The translations under genes were made by a program, and so were the position numbers. A stretch of 64,000 nucleotides of DNA. Origin: CBDDFS01 sp965227255 (lineage in GTDB: Bacteria; Bacteroidota; Bacteroidia; Flavobacteriales_E; Vicingaceae). The notes below the pieces were generated by a model, which saw nothing but the letters and a program-made list of their open reading frames with translations, made no database searches and was not told the origin of the DNA. Below are positions 52,121 to 61,047 of the stretch, one piece after another. Position 1 is the first letter of the stretch. The number at the start of each line of letters is the position of its first letter. Location: contig CBDDFS010000002.1 in NCBI GenBank assembly GCA_965227255.1, positions 496,001 through 560,000 on the forward strand. Reading direction: 5' to 3'.

Positions 52121-52507
52121 TTAGGAAGGACTTCTTAATATTTTTTCCATCTTCCGGCCCTTAGCCAATTCATCAACCATTTTGTCCAGATATCTGACTT
52201 TTTGGGTAAGAGGATTCTCGATTTCTTCAACTCTGTGACCACAGATTACACCTGTTATCAGTTCTGAATTCGGGTTTATTTCGCAGCCTAGAAAAAACTC
52301 TTTGAAGGTGGTTTTTTTCTCAATCTGATCTTGAATTTCATCCTCATTGTATCCTGTTAACCATTCAAGGACCTCCTGTAATTCTTCTTTCGTGCGACCT
52401 TTTTTCTCAACCTTTGTCACATAGTGAGGATAAACTGAAGCAAAGGTCATGGACGCAATTCGATCATCTGAGCTGCTCATGAATTTGTTTTTAAATGGGT
52501 CTGACAA
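52121..52507 (-). CDS. DUF2200 domain protein
   Basis: 128 residues. SDDRIASMTFASVYPHYVTKVEKKGRTKEELQEVLEWLTGYNED and CEINPNSELITGVICGHRVEEIENPLTQKVRYLDKMVDELAKG (both quoted in part) are diagnostic of DUF2200, a small family of unknown role found in many phyla. The start could also be the Met at residue 10 (MSSSDDRI). First gene of a two-gene unit with the GyrI-like gene. Confidence 0.88.
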   Translation of the reverse strand: MSDPFKNKFMSSSDDRIASMTFASVYPHYVTKVEKKGRTKEELQEVLEWLTGYNEDEIQDQIEKKTTFKEFFLGCEINPNSELITGVICGHRVEEIENPLTQKVRYLDKMVDELAKGRKMEKILRSPS

Positions 52508-52701
52508 TTTACTAATAGGGCTTGAGAATCAATATTCATGGGAGAAAGATTTTGTTTCAATTAAGGATTCATTTGTATGAGATTCCCCTTATTCATGGCT
52601 TAAACTCAGGCTTTCGTCGAAAAATGGAGGAATTAGACGGTTTTTTATCAGGAATTGCCGCCTTAAATAGGTAAATTTTATTTGCTCAAAATTTTATAGC
52701 C
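52508..52701. other. Intergenic gap, nothing recognised
   Basis: 194 AT-rich bp between the divergent DUF2200 and LytTR genes. It should contain both promoters, but no clear TAnnTTTG box or strong palindrome is visible. Confidence 0.4.
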
Positions 52702-53091
52702 TTGAATCACCTGACCAAAATATGGTTCGATATCATTGAAAATCTGTTTAAGAAGCAGGTTCGGCATTACCGAATAAAGGTTGGAAATGAATGGATAGAA
52801 TTTCATCCTTCCGACATCATTCGCATTCAGGCCGATGGTAGTTATTGCAATATCATCACAGAATCGGGGCAATATCTCATTTCACGAAATCTTCTGTACG
52901 TTGAGAGAATAATTCATGGTTGGGGCTTTATTCGTGTAAACCGTTCTAATATCATCAATGTCACACACCTTACAGAGGTTGATCCTGCCAGATCTGTGTT
53001 AAAAATGTCGGATGGGACCTACATTCGAATTCCAAGAAGGCTGAGAAACCAGATCTTTCCGAGGCTTCAACATCATCTTCAAAGGGCATAA
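52702..53091 (+). CDS. Stand-alone LytTR DNA-binding protein
   Basis: 129 residues from a TTG at 52702; no ATG or GTG precedes the domain in frame. The LytTR fold fills almost the whole protein: IEFHPSDIIRIQADGSYCNIITESGQYLISRNLLYVERI, then FIRVNRSNIINVTHLTEVDPARSVLKMSDGTYIRIPRRLR (both in part), including the conserved Asn-Arg and Ile-Pro-Arg/Ser-Arg elements that contact DNA. There is no receiver domain, which is usual for Bacteroidota orphan LytTR proteins. No kinase gene is adjacent. Confidence 0.9.
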   Translation: MNHLTKIWFDIIENLFKKQVRHYRIKVGNEWIEFHPSDIIRIQADGSYCNIITESGQYLISRNLLYVERIIHGWGFIRVNRSNIINVTHLTEVDPARSVLKMSDGTYIRIPRRLRNQIFPRLQHHLQRA

Positions 53092-53259
53092 GTCGGTATA
53101 CCATTCACAAAAAAGGCCTTGCCATCGACAAAATCAGGTCAGTTTTCAGCAACCACAGAATTTAGTCTGACGTAACAATTCTCAGAGCACAAAGGAGTGA
53201 TTAGAATTCTCACTTGTGCTCTCAACCTTAAACCTATTTATTAACTAAAATGTCTTGTT
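53092..53259. promoter_or_regulatory. Leader with a bulged hairpin
   Basis: GAGCACAA (53185-53192) pairs perfectly with TTGTGCTC (53214-53221). GTGA (53197-53200) continues the stem with TCAC (53210-53213) after a 4-base bulge, leaving a 9-nt loop. It ends 38 bp before the next start codon and has no T-run, so an mRNA element or operator is more likely than a terminator. Confidence 0.4.
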
Positions 53260-53829
53260 ATGAGAACACCTATAGCCAAACACAGGTATTTAATAGTTAG
53301 TTTTTTTCTTGCATTTCTTTTGACCTTGAGCCTTGTTTGCGGGGCTCAATCTTCCTCGGATCAGTTTTTGACCATTGATGGGAAAATAACTGATAAGATG
53401 GATGGAAATGAAGGTATTGAGCTTCAGGTCTTTGTTGGTTCTGAATTAATAAAAGAGGAGAATTTTTCTGTTAATTCATTTACCACCAAATTGCCAATGA
53501 ATGAATCATGCACTTTGGTTTTTGTCAAGGAGGAATTCGTTGGCAAATGCGTGATCGTCAATACGAATACGCCTGACAATCGTAAATCATACGACCCGTT
53601 TAATTTGCAAGTGAAGTTGATTGACAAGCAGAAATATCAAAGCGGACAACTAAATGTGGATGATGTGCCTGTTGGTATTGTGAAATACGATGAAAGCATC
53701 AGTGATTTTAAATACTCAGATATGTACCACGATCTTGTATGGCAAGAGCATAAAAAGAGAATTGAAAGCACTCTTGATCCAAAGACAGGGAAGCTGGCCG
53801 AGTCTGGAATGGACGGCCAGGACTATTAA
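53260..53829 (+). CDS. Secreted hypothetical protein
   Basis: 189 residues. A signal peptide-like N-terminus (about 1-30, YLIVSFFLAFLLTLSLVCGAQ) precedes a beta-sandwich-like domain (DQFLTIDGKITDKMDGNEGIELQVFVGSELI in part; FTTKLPMNESCTLVFVKEEFVGKCV). It resembles carboxypeptidase-regulatory-like or gliding-protein-type extracellular domains. The C-terminal third is charged and unstructured-looking. No family assigned. Confidence 0.65.
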   Translation: MRTPIAKHRYLIVSFFLAFLLTLSLVCGAQSSSDQFLTIDGKITDKMDGNEGIELQVFVGSELIKEENFSVNSFTTKLPMNESCTLVFVKEEFVGKCVIVNTNTPDNRKSYDPFNLQVKLIDKQKYQSGQLNVDDVPVGIVKYDESISDFKYSDMYHDLVWQEHKKRIESTLDPKTGKLAESGMDGQDY

Positions 53830-53855
53830 CTTTAATTTCGGCAATTTCCATAACG

Positions 53856-53884
53856 AAGAGCGGAACCAGTTTTCGCTCTTTTTT
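53856..53884 (+). terminator. Intrinsic terminator
   Basis: AAGAGCG (53856-53862) and CGCTCTT (53874-53880) form a perfect 7-bp stem with an 11-nt loop, followed by TTTT. It is 26 bp after the stop of the secreted protein gene. Confidence 0.82.
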
Positions 53885-53960
53885 AATGAATAAAACTGAA
53901 AAAGGCAACCTTTATAACTCTCAAACAGTCTTATAATTGATTTCATTAATCCGTCTCATT

Positions 53961-55559
53961 ATGGAAAAAATTAAGCTACTCTCTCTGTTCTTTCTTTTCA
54001 ATTCAGCAATTTTTGCTCAAAGTTTATTTGAGAATGATACGATCTATCATCCTGTGCTTTCTGATAGTGGACGATTGTTTTCTATTTCTGTCGCTGCCGA
54101 TATGAATCATGTCATCGTAGGTGCAAATGCAGATTCTCACGATGAGAATGAAATGAATAGAATAAATAAATCGGGTGCTGTTCTTTATTATCAGAAGGAC
54201 AAGGCGGGAAATTATGTCTTTAAACAAAAGATTGTTCCTTCCAACCGTGAAGTCAAGGGATATTTCGGGTATAACGCAGATATTTCAGGAAACAGTATGA
54301 TCGTTGGGGCGGAAGATGATAAGGTTTTAGCTTCAACTACCATCGATAGATCAGGAGCAGTTTATTTTTTCAATTATGAGAATAATAAATGGGTGGAAAA
54401 AGCCCGTTTTCAGGATCCTGATTCTACAAATACATGGGGTCAGGAATGGGGAAAATATGTTGCAATATCCGGAGATTATGCTGTAGTAGGTGACCGTTCA
54501 AATTCCTTCGACGAGAATGGCATGAACAATTTGCCGGGTGCAGGCGCAGTCTTTGTTTACAAAAAAGATGCGAATGGAAACTGGTCTTTTTTTCAAAAAC
54601 TTGTTGCCAATGACAGGTCTCAAGTTGCACAGTGTGGTCTTGATGTGGATATGTATGGTGATTTTATTGCCATGGGTTGTGAAAACAACAAGACGGATAC
54701 CGCAGGTAATTATGTCAGCAATTCGCTAGGAGCAGTATACATATTTGAGATGATTGGTGGAAAGTGGAAACAGACACAGAAAGTCCTGCCACCGGTCACG
54801 GGTGATCATGGAAACTTTGCCGGGGACATTCAAATCAGCGACAATTATCTCGTTGTATCAGATCGGTATAACGACTACGATGAAAATGAATTGAATTATA
54901 TCAATCAAACTGGAGCCGTGCAGATCTATGAAAGACAGAATAACAAATTCGTTTTTCAACAAAAGATCGTTGCCTCAGATCGTTTAGAAGGCGATTTATT
55001 TGGAGAAGTCGTTTCTCTGGACGGACGCAGACTTGCTGTCCATTCCACTAAAAATATTAAGGGACATACCGTTCTCGGAAAATCATATTTGTTTGCTGAA
55101 TCAGGAGGAACATGGACTGAGATAGTAGGTTTGGAACCTGCCTATCGTGATTCCACTGCATCACATTTTGGAACCTACAACTGTCTGGCATGGTCTGGAA
55201 ACGATATTTTGCATTCAAACCCCGGTGCTCATCGTATCAATGGGAAAATAAGAGATGCTGTATATGTTTACCGGTCTTCCGTAACATCTGTTGAGAGCAT
55301 CGCTTCAAATTCAATACAATTCAGTTTGTATCCGAATCCTGTAAATGATGAACTTAATGTCACGACTGACCTTGCCAAGAATACAAAACTTGACTACATA
55401 GTAATTAGTATTGATGGAAGAATTGTTCTTAGCGGCAGTTTCGAAACTGGCATCAATACCAGCACGATTGAAGTGTCTTCCCTTCAAAAGGGCATTTATA
55501 TCCTGAATATATTCAATGATCAAGGAGAATCGGGAAGATTAAGATTTATAAAAGAATAA
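53961..55559 (+). CDS. Secreted FG-GAP-like beta-propeller protein with type A T9SS signal
   Basis: 532 residues from the ATG at 53961; the frame opens 8 codons earlier, but this Met begins the signal peptide (MEKIKLLSLFFLFNSAIFAQ). Repeats of the form VAADMNHVIVGANADSHDENEMNRINKSGAVLYYQKD recur about six times (for example VAISGDYAVVGDRSNSFDENGMN and ISDNYLVVSDRYNDYDENELN, all in part). They resemble FG-GAP propeller blades with calcium-type DxNExN loops. A type A sorting domain (about 455-532, FSLYPNPVNDELNV ... GRLRFIKE) ends the protein. Expected on the surface or secreted by the type IX system. Confidence 0.88.
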   Translation: MEKIKLLSLFFLFNSAIFAQSLFENDTIYHPVLSDSGRLFSISVAADMNHVIVGANADSHDENEMNRINKSGAVLYYQKDKAGNYVFKQKIVPSNREVKGYFGYNADISGNSMIVGAEDDKVLASTTIDRSGAVYFFNYENNKWVEKARFQDPDSTNTWGQEWGKYVAISGDYAVVGDRSNSFDENGMNNLPGAGAVFVYKKDANGNWSFFQKLVANDRSQVAQCGLDVDMYGDFIAMGCENNKTDTAGNYVSNSLGAVYIFEMIGGKWKQTQKVLPPVTGDHGNFAGDIQISDNYLVVSDRYNDYDENELNYINQTGAVQIYERQNNKFVFQQKIVASDRLEGDLFGEVVSLDGRRLAVHSTKNIKGHTVLGKSYLFAESGGTWTEIVGLEPAYRDSTASHFGTYNCLAWSGNDILHSNPGAHRINGKIRDAVYVYRSSVTSVESIASNSIQFSLYPNPVNDELNVTTDLAKNTKLDYIVISIDGRIVLSGSFETGINTSTIEVSSLQKGIYILNIFNDQGESGRLRFIKE

Positions 55560-55560
55560 A

Positions 55561-56040
55561 TCAGAAAATTCCATTGGTGTTCTTAACGCTACCTCCCGTC
55601 ATAAGCATATAGAATCTCATGAAACCGTCAATTGCCTGGATAGAATCCCAGTGTTCTATAATGTCACCATTGTCCAGCTTCCAGGTATCTGTGATATTCA
55701 AACCCTTCTTTTCGTTACCGCGATCTTTGGCTTTAGTTGTGACGTGCGAATGAAATACGACATGGTCATTGTCTGCATGAATGCGCTTAACGTCGTATGC
55801 ATATTCAGGAAACCTTTTGGCAAAAGCTTGTACATATTGGATAAGGTTTTCGAGTCCATCTGGAATGGCTCTGTTATGTTGTTTATATCTCGGATTTCCA
55901 AAGTTTTCTCTCACATAATCGAAGTCGTGATTATTCATCAGCTTCTGAACGAAATCGACTAGTCGCTCTACATTTTTATTTTCTTTTTCCGACCAGTGAT
56001 CCTGTCTCAATAAGTCCAAATTTATTTTTATCGTATCCAT
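55561..56040 (-). CDS. SnoaL-like (NTF2-fold) protein
   Basis: 159 residues. VERLVDFVQKLMNNHDFDYVRENFGNPRYKQHNRAIPDG and VVFHSHVTTKAK...TDTWKLDNGDIIEHWDSIQ (in part) show the SnoaL/NTF2-like alpha-beta cone typical of small stress-linked or polyketide-cyclase-like proteins. The HN segment after YKQ supplies a probable active-site His. It is divergent from the HxlR regulator, and two matching palindromes between them suggest that it is the regulator's target. Confidence 0.85.
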   Translation of the reverse strand: MDTIKINLDLLRQDHWSEKENKNVERLVDFVQKLMNNHDFDYVRENFGNPRYKQHNRAIPDGLENLIQYVQAFAKRFPEYAYDVKRIHADNDHVVFHSHVTTKAKDRGNEKKGLNITDTWKLDNGDIIEHWDSIQAIDGFMRFYMLMTGGSVKNTNGIF

Positions 56041-56062
56041 CTTTAATTGATTTTATTCTTTA

Positions 56063-56079
56063 ACTTGCAAAATGCAAGT
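56063..56079. promoter_or_regulatory. HxlR-type operator 1
   Basis: ACTTGCA-AAA-TGCAAGT, a perfect 7-3-7 palindrome 23 bp upstream of the SnoaL-like start. The same arms recur at 56098 with spacer GAA, 35 bp away. Confidence 0.75.
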
Positions 56080-56097
56080 AAGCAAAAATATACATAA

Positions 56098-56114
56098 ACT
56101 TGCAGAATGCAAGT
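56098..56114. promoter_or_regulatory. HxlR-type operator 2
   Basis: ACTTGCA-GAA-TGCAAGT, identical arms to the first operator. It lies 15 bp upstream of the ATG at 56130, and an in-frame TTG at 56100 falls inside it, which argues against that codon as the HxlR start. Confidence 0.75.
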
Positions 56115-56129
56115 AATAGTGAAAAATTT

Positions 56130-56519
56130 ATGAGATCAGATTGCCCAATAAGTTATGCGCTGGACTTTTTCGGAGACAAATGGACCTTTCTAATTATACG
56201 GGATATGGTATTCGACAGAAAGAGATTCTATAATGATTTCCTTCAGTCAAAAGAAGGAATTGCCACCAATATTCTTTCCGACCGGCTTAAGAAATTAGAG
56301 GCAAATGGAATTATCGAGTGGAAGGTTTATGAGGAACTCAAAACTAAAAAAGAGTATTCTCTCACTGATAAGGGCATTGCCCTCATTCCTATCTTAGTTG
56401 AGATGATTCTGTGGTCGGGTGAACACAAAAATGACTTGGCTGTGAGCCAGGAATTCATTGCAAAAGCAAAGAAGCATCGAGAGGAAACAATTCAGATTAT
56501 CGAATCCGGATTAGCCTAA
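56130..56519 (+). CDS. HxlR family transcriptional regulator
   Basis: 129 residues from the ATG at 56130. The conserved N-terminal Cys5 (SDCPISYALDFFGDKWTFLIIRDM, in part) is the residue used by several HxlR proteins to sense thiol stress. The winged helix follows (FLQSKEGIATNILSDRLKKLEANGII, in part), ending in SLTDKGIALIPIL. It should bind the two palindromes in its own promoter, as a dimer per site, and control the divergent SnoaL-like gene. It is convergent with the LamG gene, 8 bp apart. Confidence 0.92.
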   Translation: MRSDCPISYALDFFGDKWTFLIIRDMVFDRKRFYNDFLQSKEGIATNILSDRLKKLEANGIIEWKVYEELKTKKEYSLTDKGIALIPILVEMILWSGEHKNDLAVSQEFIAKAKKHREETIQIIESGLA

Positions 56520-56527
56520 AATTTTTC

Positions 56528-58033
56528 TCAATTCTTCATGAATCGATGTGAGAGTATTTCTCCATCTCCAATCACTTTGATCCAATACAGACCCTGGTCG
56601 AGAGCAGATACGTCAATTTTTTCTTCAAGTCTTCCTTTCATTACTTGCTGACCAGTAGATGAGAAAACAATGTAATTCAGGTCTGATTGATTCTCACGAT
56701 AAGTTACATACAGGATATCACTTGCAGGATTCGGATATATTCGAGCTGATGTTGCCCCAAGTTCTTGTAAGCCAACACCAATCACTTCCAAACATTCTGA
56801 AGTGTCAACACACCCATTTAAAGTTACTCTTACAGCATAATTTCCATCCTGAGTAGGTGTGAATGACTGATTCGTGCTTCCACCGATCTGAGAAAAATTA
56901 TCGTCGCAGTCGAGCCAAATATAATGTTGGGCATTGGCCTGATTAGAGGTAAGGGTATGACCTGTTTTCGAAACTGTTGTGTCAATAATGCTTATTTCAA
57001 GCTCCAGTTCAAAAAGGCCATAACATCCATTTGGTAATTGTATTGTATCAAAATATGTACCCGATTCGGTATATATGTAATTTCCACTTGGACTCTCATA
57101 GGGCTCACAAACGCTATCCTGAACATAGGTATACAAACTATTATTCACAGTCAGATTTACATTTATGAGAGAGTCGCAGCTGACTGCATTCACAAGGGTA
57201 TCCTGATATTTTCCTGATGCAGTCCAAACATGGTTTCCACTTGGACTCACAAAACTATCACAAACAGTAGTCACCATTCTGCTGACGCTGAGACCGGCTG
57301 TAATTCCACTGCCAACAACCCAGTTTGAAGATGACCCAGTGAGAGAGAAATTGTTCAGAATTCCATCTTTTCCACCAACGGCATCCAGCGCCCTATTCAC
57401 TCCAGTATTACTGCTACCTGCCACACCATGATTCATATTGTAATAGGCTTTCAGGTTCGCCGGAAGTGTGCAGTATTCGGAATTTCTGTCGGCAGAAAGC
57501 TGGCTTGCAGATCTGGCCACATTCCAGATTCTAACTTCATCTATAGCACCCTCAAATGGAATGTTGCCACCTGCAACTCTTTGACCTATCCTGACATCGG
57601 TATTTGTTGCGGGTGTATTTACACTGGACAAATTTCCTGTTCCTACCTGTGTTCCGTTGATGTACAGGTAACCGGTTCCATTATCCAAAACAAAGGCCAC
57701 ATGTGTCCATTGTCCTTCTGTAATACCGTTTGCCGGTGAGGAGATATTTGCATTTGTGCCACCAGAAATAAAGGTCAACCCTCTATCACCTTTAACAGAA
57801 AATGAATTTCTCTTACCTGCAGCGTTTACACCATAATCCATGATGCAAAGATTTGATGCCGATGCACCTATATCAACTTTTACCCAGGCTTCAAATGTTC
57901 TGTCATTGCTTCCCGTTACTCCGTCATAATTCGTCTGAACATAATCGTTCGAACCATCAAAATGCAGAGCATTTTGTGCTTCAATTTGTTGCAAGGCAAA
58001 TATTGCCAGTAAGGCTGCTATCGTTCGTTTCAT
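56528..58033 (-). CDS. Secreted LamG-domain protein with type A T9SS signal (paralogue)
   Basis: 501 residues from the ATG at 58033; two earlier codons Met-Ile are possible. Signal peptide MKRTIAALLAIFALQQIEAQ. LamG domain about 20-215 (NALHFDGSNDYVQTNYDG, QWTHVAFVLDNGTGYLYING, FEGAIDEVRIWNVARS). Repeats VCDSFVSPSGNHVWTASGKYQDT and VCEPYESPSGNYIYTESGTYFDT (in part) are Cys-anchored. The end is a type A sorting domain (ARIYPNPASDILYV ... SHRFMKN). Architecture parallels the gene at 48471, so they are paralogues. Confidence 0.88.
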   Translation of the reverse strand: MKRTIAALLAIFALQQIEAQNALHFDGSNDYVQTNYDGVTGSNDRTFEAWVKVDIGASASNLCIMDYGVNAAGKRNSFSVKGDRGLTFISGGTNANISSPANGITEGQWTHVAFVLDNGTGYLYINGTQVGTGNLSSVNTPATNTDVRIGQRVAGGNIPFEGAIDEVRIWNVARSASQLSADRNSEYCTLPANLKAYYNMNHGVAGSSNTGVNRALDAVGGKDGILNNFSLTGSSSNWVVGSGITAGLSVSRMVTTVCDSFVSPSGNHVWTASGKYQDTLVNAVSCDSLINVNLTVNNSLYTYVQDSVCEPYESPSGNYIYTESGTYFDTIQLPNGCYGLFELELEISIIDTTVSKTGHTLTSNQANAQHYIWLDCDDNFSQIGGSTNQSFTPTQDGNYAVRVTLNGCVDTSECLEVIGVGLQELGATSARIYPNPASDILYVTYRENQSDLNYIVFSSTGQQVMKGRLEEKIDVSALDQGLYWIKVIGDGEILSHRFMKN

Positions 58034-58149
58034 AATCATTGATTGTTAGGTCAAATATATGGGAAGAAATGAAAAGAAAAGAGATCATATCTAAATGATG
58101 AATTGCAAAATCCTTCGCAAAGTCTAACTGAAAGTAGATGAGGTAATTA

Positions 58150-58863
58150 TTAGAGATCTCTCAGTAATTCTTCAGCAGGGCCTAAGGAATGCATTAGTTG
58201 ATCGAAGGACTCAATTAAGAAGTAATCTTCCTGTAAAACATCCGTTCTGAAATTTTTATCGAAAATGCTTTCGATGTCAAAGGGAATGACATTACAATCT
58301 TCTTCGATCACTCTGTTCGTTTCACCAAATGAAGATATGATGCCGGCGCCATAGATCTTAGGTTTACCTTCATTGATGATGCCGAATTCAATGGTATACC
58401 AATACAATCTTTGAAGTGAATGAACAGCTCTTTCATTCTTCATGTATTGTTTTCCGAGTTTGCCAAATTCATTAATGAATGCAGAATAGCTTGGATCGGA
58501 AAGCAGAGGGAGATGACCAAAGGTATCATGGAACATGTCAGGCTCTTCCAGATAATCCAGCTGATCCATGCTTCTCAGCCAGATTGAAGAACAAAATCTC
58601 TTTTCTGCCAGCAGATCAAAGAATTCGGATACAGGAATCAAACCCGGCACAACTTTCATGCTCCAACCGGTATTGCCATGAAACCAATCATTGATTTTTC
58701 TGAAGTCGGGAACTTCGTTTCCATTGAGAGCCGGAGACATATTATCCAGACAATCATTGTAGATTTTGCAAGCCTTTTCACTCAAATTCTCATGTTGCCG
58801 ATCGAAAAGAGTTTTCCATACCAGGCGATCGTTACTGGTATATTTCTCCATTTCCTGTTTCAT
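58150..58863 (-). CDS. phhA: Phenylalanine-4-hydroxylase
   Basis: 237 residues, the usual single-domain bacterial size. It hydroxylates phenylalanine to tyrosine using Fe(II) and tetrahydropterin. The iron ligands are His112 and His117 (PDMFHDTFGHLPLL) and Glu159 (LYWYTIEFGI). KIYGAGIISSFGE closes the active site. There is no ACT regulatory domain. It feeds the tyrosine/homogentisate route encoded by hmgA and hppD 34 kb away. Confidence 0.96.
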   Translation of the reverse strand: MKQEMEKYTSNDRLVWKTLFDRQHENLSEKACKIYNDCLDNMSPALNGNEVPDFRKINDWFHGNTGWSMKVVPGLIPVSEFFDLLAEKRFCSSIWLRSMDQLDYLEEPDMFHDTFGHLPLLSDPSYSAFINEFGKLGKQYMKNERAVHSLQRLYWYTIEFGIINEGKPKIYGAGIISSFGETNRVIEEDCNVIPFDIESIFDKNFRTDVLQEDYFLIESFDQLMHSLGPAEELLRDL

Positions 58864-58872
58864 CCCAAATAT

Positions 58873-59631
58873 TTAAAAGGCAAAGCCCAATGATAGTCCG
58901 AATCTCATGTTGGCAAAGCCAAAAGAAGTACTTCCCGAAGATTCTCCTTCACTTTTTATCTCCACCTCATAGTCATATCCAAATCTATCAATTACTTCGT
59001 TGAAATAATCTGAAAGGTCATTCAGGAAGGCTTGTCCGGGAGGATTAGTGAATTCATAATTGAACTGGTACGCAGTAAACCTTGGACCGAAAAACAAAAA
59101 ATCGATGCTGAACCTTTCTTTAATTAGTAATTGATAACCCATTTCAATTCCAACACCCAACTCTCTCAGGGCAAGTTCAGCTTTATAGGACTCTGAAGGC
59201 AAGTCTTCGGGGAAGTAGTCAAATTGTGCCGATGTCCAGTACCTGGTATATCTCAGATAGACACCTGCATAAAATCCTTCAAGGGTAAGACGATCACAAG
59301 TTCTTAGATAATACCTTGCATGAGGTGTAATTGATACGCCTCTGATTTTATCCATATTAACGCTCATCACCGAACTATTAACAGTAAAAAGAGTCGGCTC
59401 TTTTCCAGCCGTCTTATATCCAAGACCAAGACCTACTGAAAGTCTGGGTTTCAAACCCCTTTCATAGGCGAGCGAGAAATTACTGAAGGGCAGAGCCAGA
59501 CTATTGATTTTTACAATGTTTGGTCGGCGGATTTTCTCGTTGAGGTCTGCTTCTAAATTTTCGACTTCGGATTGAGCAGAACAGAAAAATGCAAAAGCTA
59601 ACAGGACGGATAAGGTGAATAGTTTTTTCAT
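58873..59631 (-). CDS. Outer-membrane beta-barrel protein
   Basis: 252 residues with signal peptide MKKLFTLSVLLAFAFFCSAQ. Amphipathic strands follow, such as KINSLALPFSNFSLAYERGLKPRLSVGLGLGYKT (in part), with a terminal aromatic strand GLSLGFAF typical of barrel insertion by the BAM complex. It is beside phhA (9 bp upstream of it on the same strand) and could share its transcript, but no functional link is evident. Confidence 0.75.
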   Translation of the reverse strand: MKKLFTLSVLLAFAFFCSAQSEVENLEADLNEKIRRPNIVKINSLALPFSNFSLAYERGLKPRLSVGLGLGYKTAGKEPTLFTVNSSVMSVNMDKIRGVSITPHARYYLRTCDRLTLEGFYAGVYLRYTRYWTSAQFDYFPEDLPSESYKAELALRELGVGIEMGYQLLIKERFSIDFLFFGPRFTAYQFNYEFTNPPGQAFLNDLSDYFNEVIDRFGYDYEVEIKSEGESSGSTSFGFANMRFGLSLGFAF

Positions 59632-59730
59632 GGCTATGGTATTTCAGTATATAAATCTATTCTTATCTACTGAAAACTTCAAACCATGTTCAATTATGAT
59701 TTGACGTCGTCAAAAAAATGGAATCGTCTT

Positions 59731-60930
59731 TTAGTTTTCGAGGCTGTCTACATCAAAATGTATCATGGATTTTAATGTATTTGCTCTATGCTCGGAATAG
59801 TCCATGTAGTCAACGTTATCAGAGTCATTTGAACTCATGTATTTTTCATAATAACTAAGGGCAGTGCTCTTGTCTTTGTAATACATGTCGTAGTTTCTCG
59901 CCAGATGATATAATATCTCTTTCTCTTCAGAGCTTTCATAAGCCATTTTATATGCCTTGATTGCCTGTCCATAATTCTCCTTGCTTTCATACATTTCGGC
60001 CAGATTGCTATAGTACATGGAAATATTCTCTGAAATACCTGACTCAATGGCCTTTTGAAAACATGAAATACTCTTTTCATCCTTTCCAATATTCTTATAT
60101 GCAAAGCCCAGATAATAGTAGAGAGTCTCTGAATCGGGAGCATCAGTCAGGGCCCTTTCCAGACAGACAATGGATTTTTCTGAATCACCAGTTTGAAGGA
60201 ATGAAACTCCCAAAAGTTTCAGCATCAATAGACTGGTGTCTCCGGTTATTCTCACTACCTGTTCAACAGACTGGATAGTCTCTGCAAAATCTTTTTCCTG
60301 ATAATGAATCTTGGCCTTCATGCTGAGTAGTCCCACATCTTCCGGGTTCAGACTCAAGCCTTTTTCGAGCAAGGCTTTAGAAGATTCCAATTGATTTAGT
60401 TTAAGATTTAATCGACATAATTGTCCAATGACCTCCACATCTCTGGTATTCAATTCATGCGCTTTTTGAAAGTCGATTAAAGCACCTTTAAGGTCATTTG
60501 ATTTATACTTAAGCTGACCTGATTTTTTCCAGTAAAAGGCGTTTTCTGGGGAAAGGGATATTAGTTTTTTGTATTGGCCAATAGCAGAAGTATAGTTCAT
60601 TTCTTTTTGATAAATGACGGCCATTTTGTTCATCAAGAAAATATTATTTGAATCAATTTCAAGTAGATCCGTATAAATATCCTTTGCTTCTTGAAATTGC
60701 CCCAATTCATACTTGCATCGCGCAAGATTGAATAAGTAGGCCTGATCACTTCTGTTATTCTTATAGCAGGAATCAAGTTTTATGATAGCTTCACCAAATC
60801 GAAATTCGGTTATAAATCTGTTGGCTTCATCGCAAACGGAAATGGTTTTGATCTCATATAATTGAGCATCAGATGCGATGAAAGAATGGATGAGAATCAA
60901 AAGAAGACTGACTTTGAGATTTCTTTTCAT
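59731..60930 (-). CDS. TPR-repeat periplasmic protein
   Basis: 399 residues with a short signal peptide (MKRNLKVSLLLILIHSFIASDAQ, in part). About ten tetratricopeptide repeats fill the rest (CKYELGQFQEAKDIYTDLL, NKMAVIYQKEMNYTSAIGQY, SGQLKYKSNDLKGALIDFQKAH, YYYLGFAYKNIGKDEKSISCFQKA). Such proteins are scaffolds; the partner is unknown. A single-gene unit between the barrel gene and the YitT-containing operon. Confidence 0.85.
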   Translation of the reverse strand: MKRNLKVSLLLILIHSFIASDAQLYEIKTISVCDEANRFITEFRFGEAIIKLDSCYKNNRSDQAYLFNLARCKYELGQFQEAKDIYTDLLEIDSNNIFLMNKMAVIYQKEMNYTSAIGQYKKLISLSPENAFYWKKSGQLKYKSNDLKGALIDFQKAHELNTRDVEVIGQLCRLNLKLNQLESSKALLEKGLSLNPEDVGLLSMKAKIHYQEKDFAETIQSVEQVVRITGDTSLLMLKLLGVSFLQTGDSEKSIVCLERALTDAPDSETLYYYLGFAYKNIGKDEKSISCFQKAIESGISENISMYYSNLAEMYESKENYGQAIKAYKMAYESSEEKEILYHLARNYDMYYKDKSTALSYYEKYMSSNDSDNVDYMDYSEHRANTLKSMIHFDVDSLEN

Positions 60931-61047
60931 AGATAAAAATTTTCAGTGCTTATCATAGAAAGTGACTATGCACTAAAGCCAATTTAAGAAATGTGATCTT
61001 GTTCTGATGGCAAGATGGACCGAGAAATCTGCAGAAAAGGGATTAAT

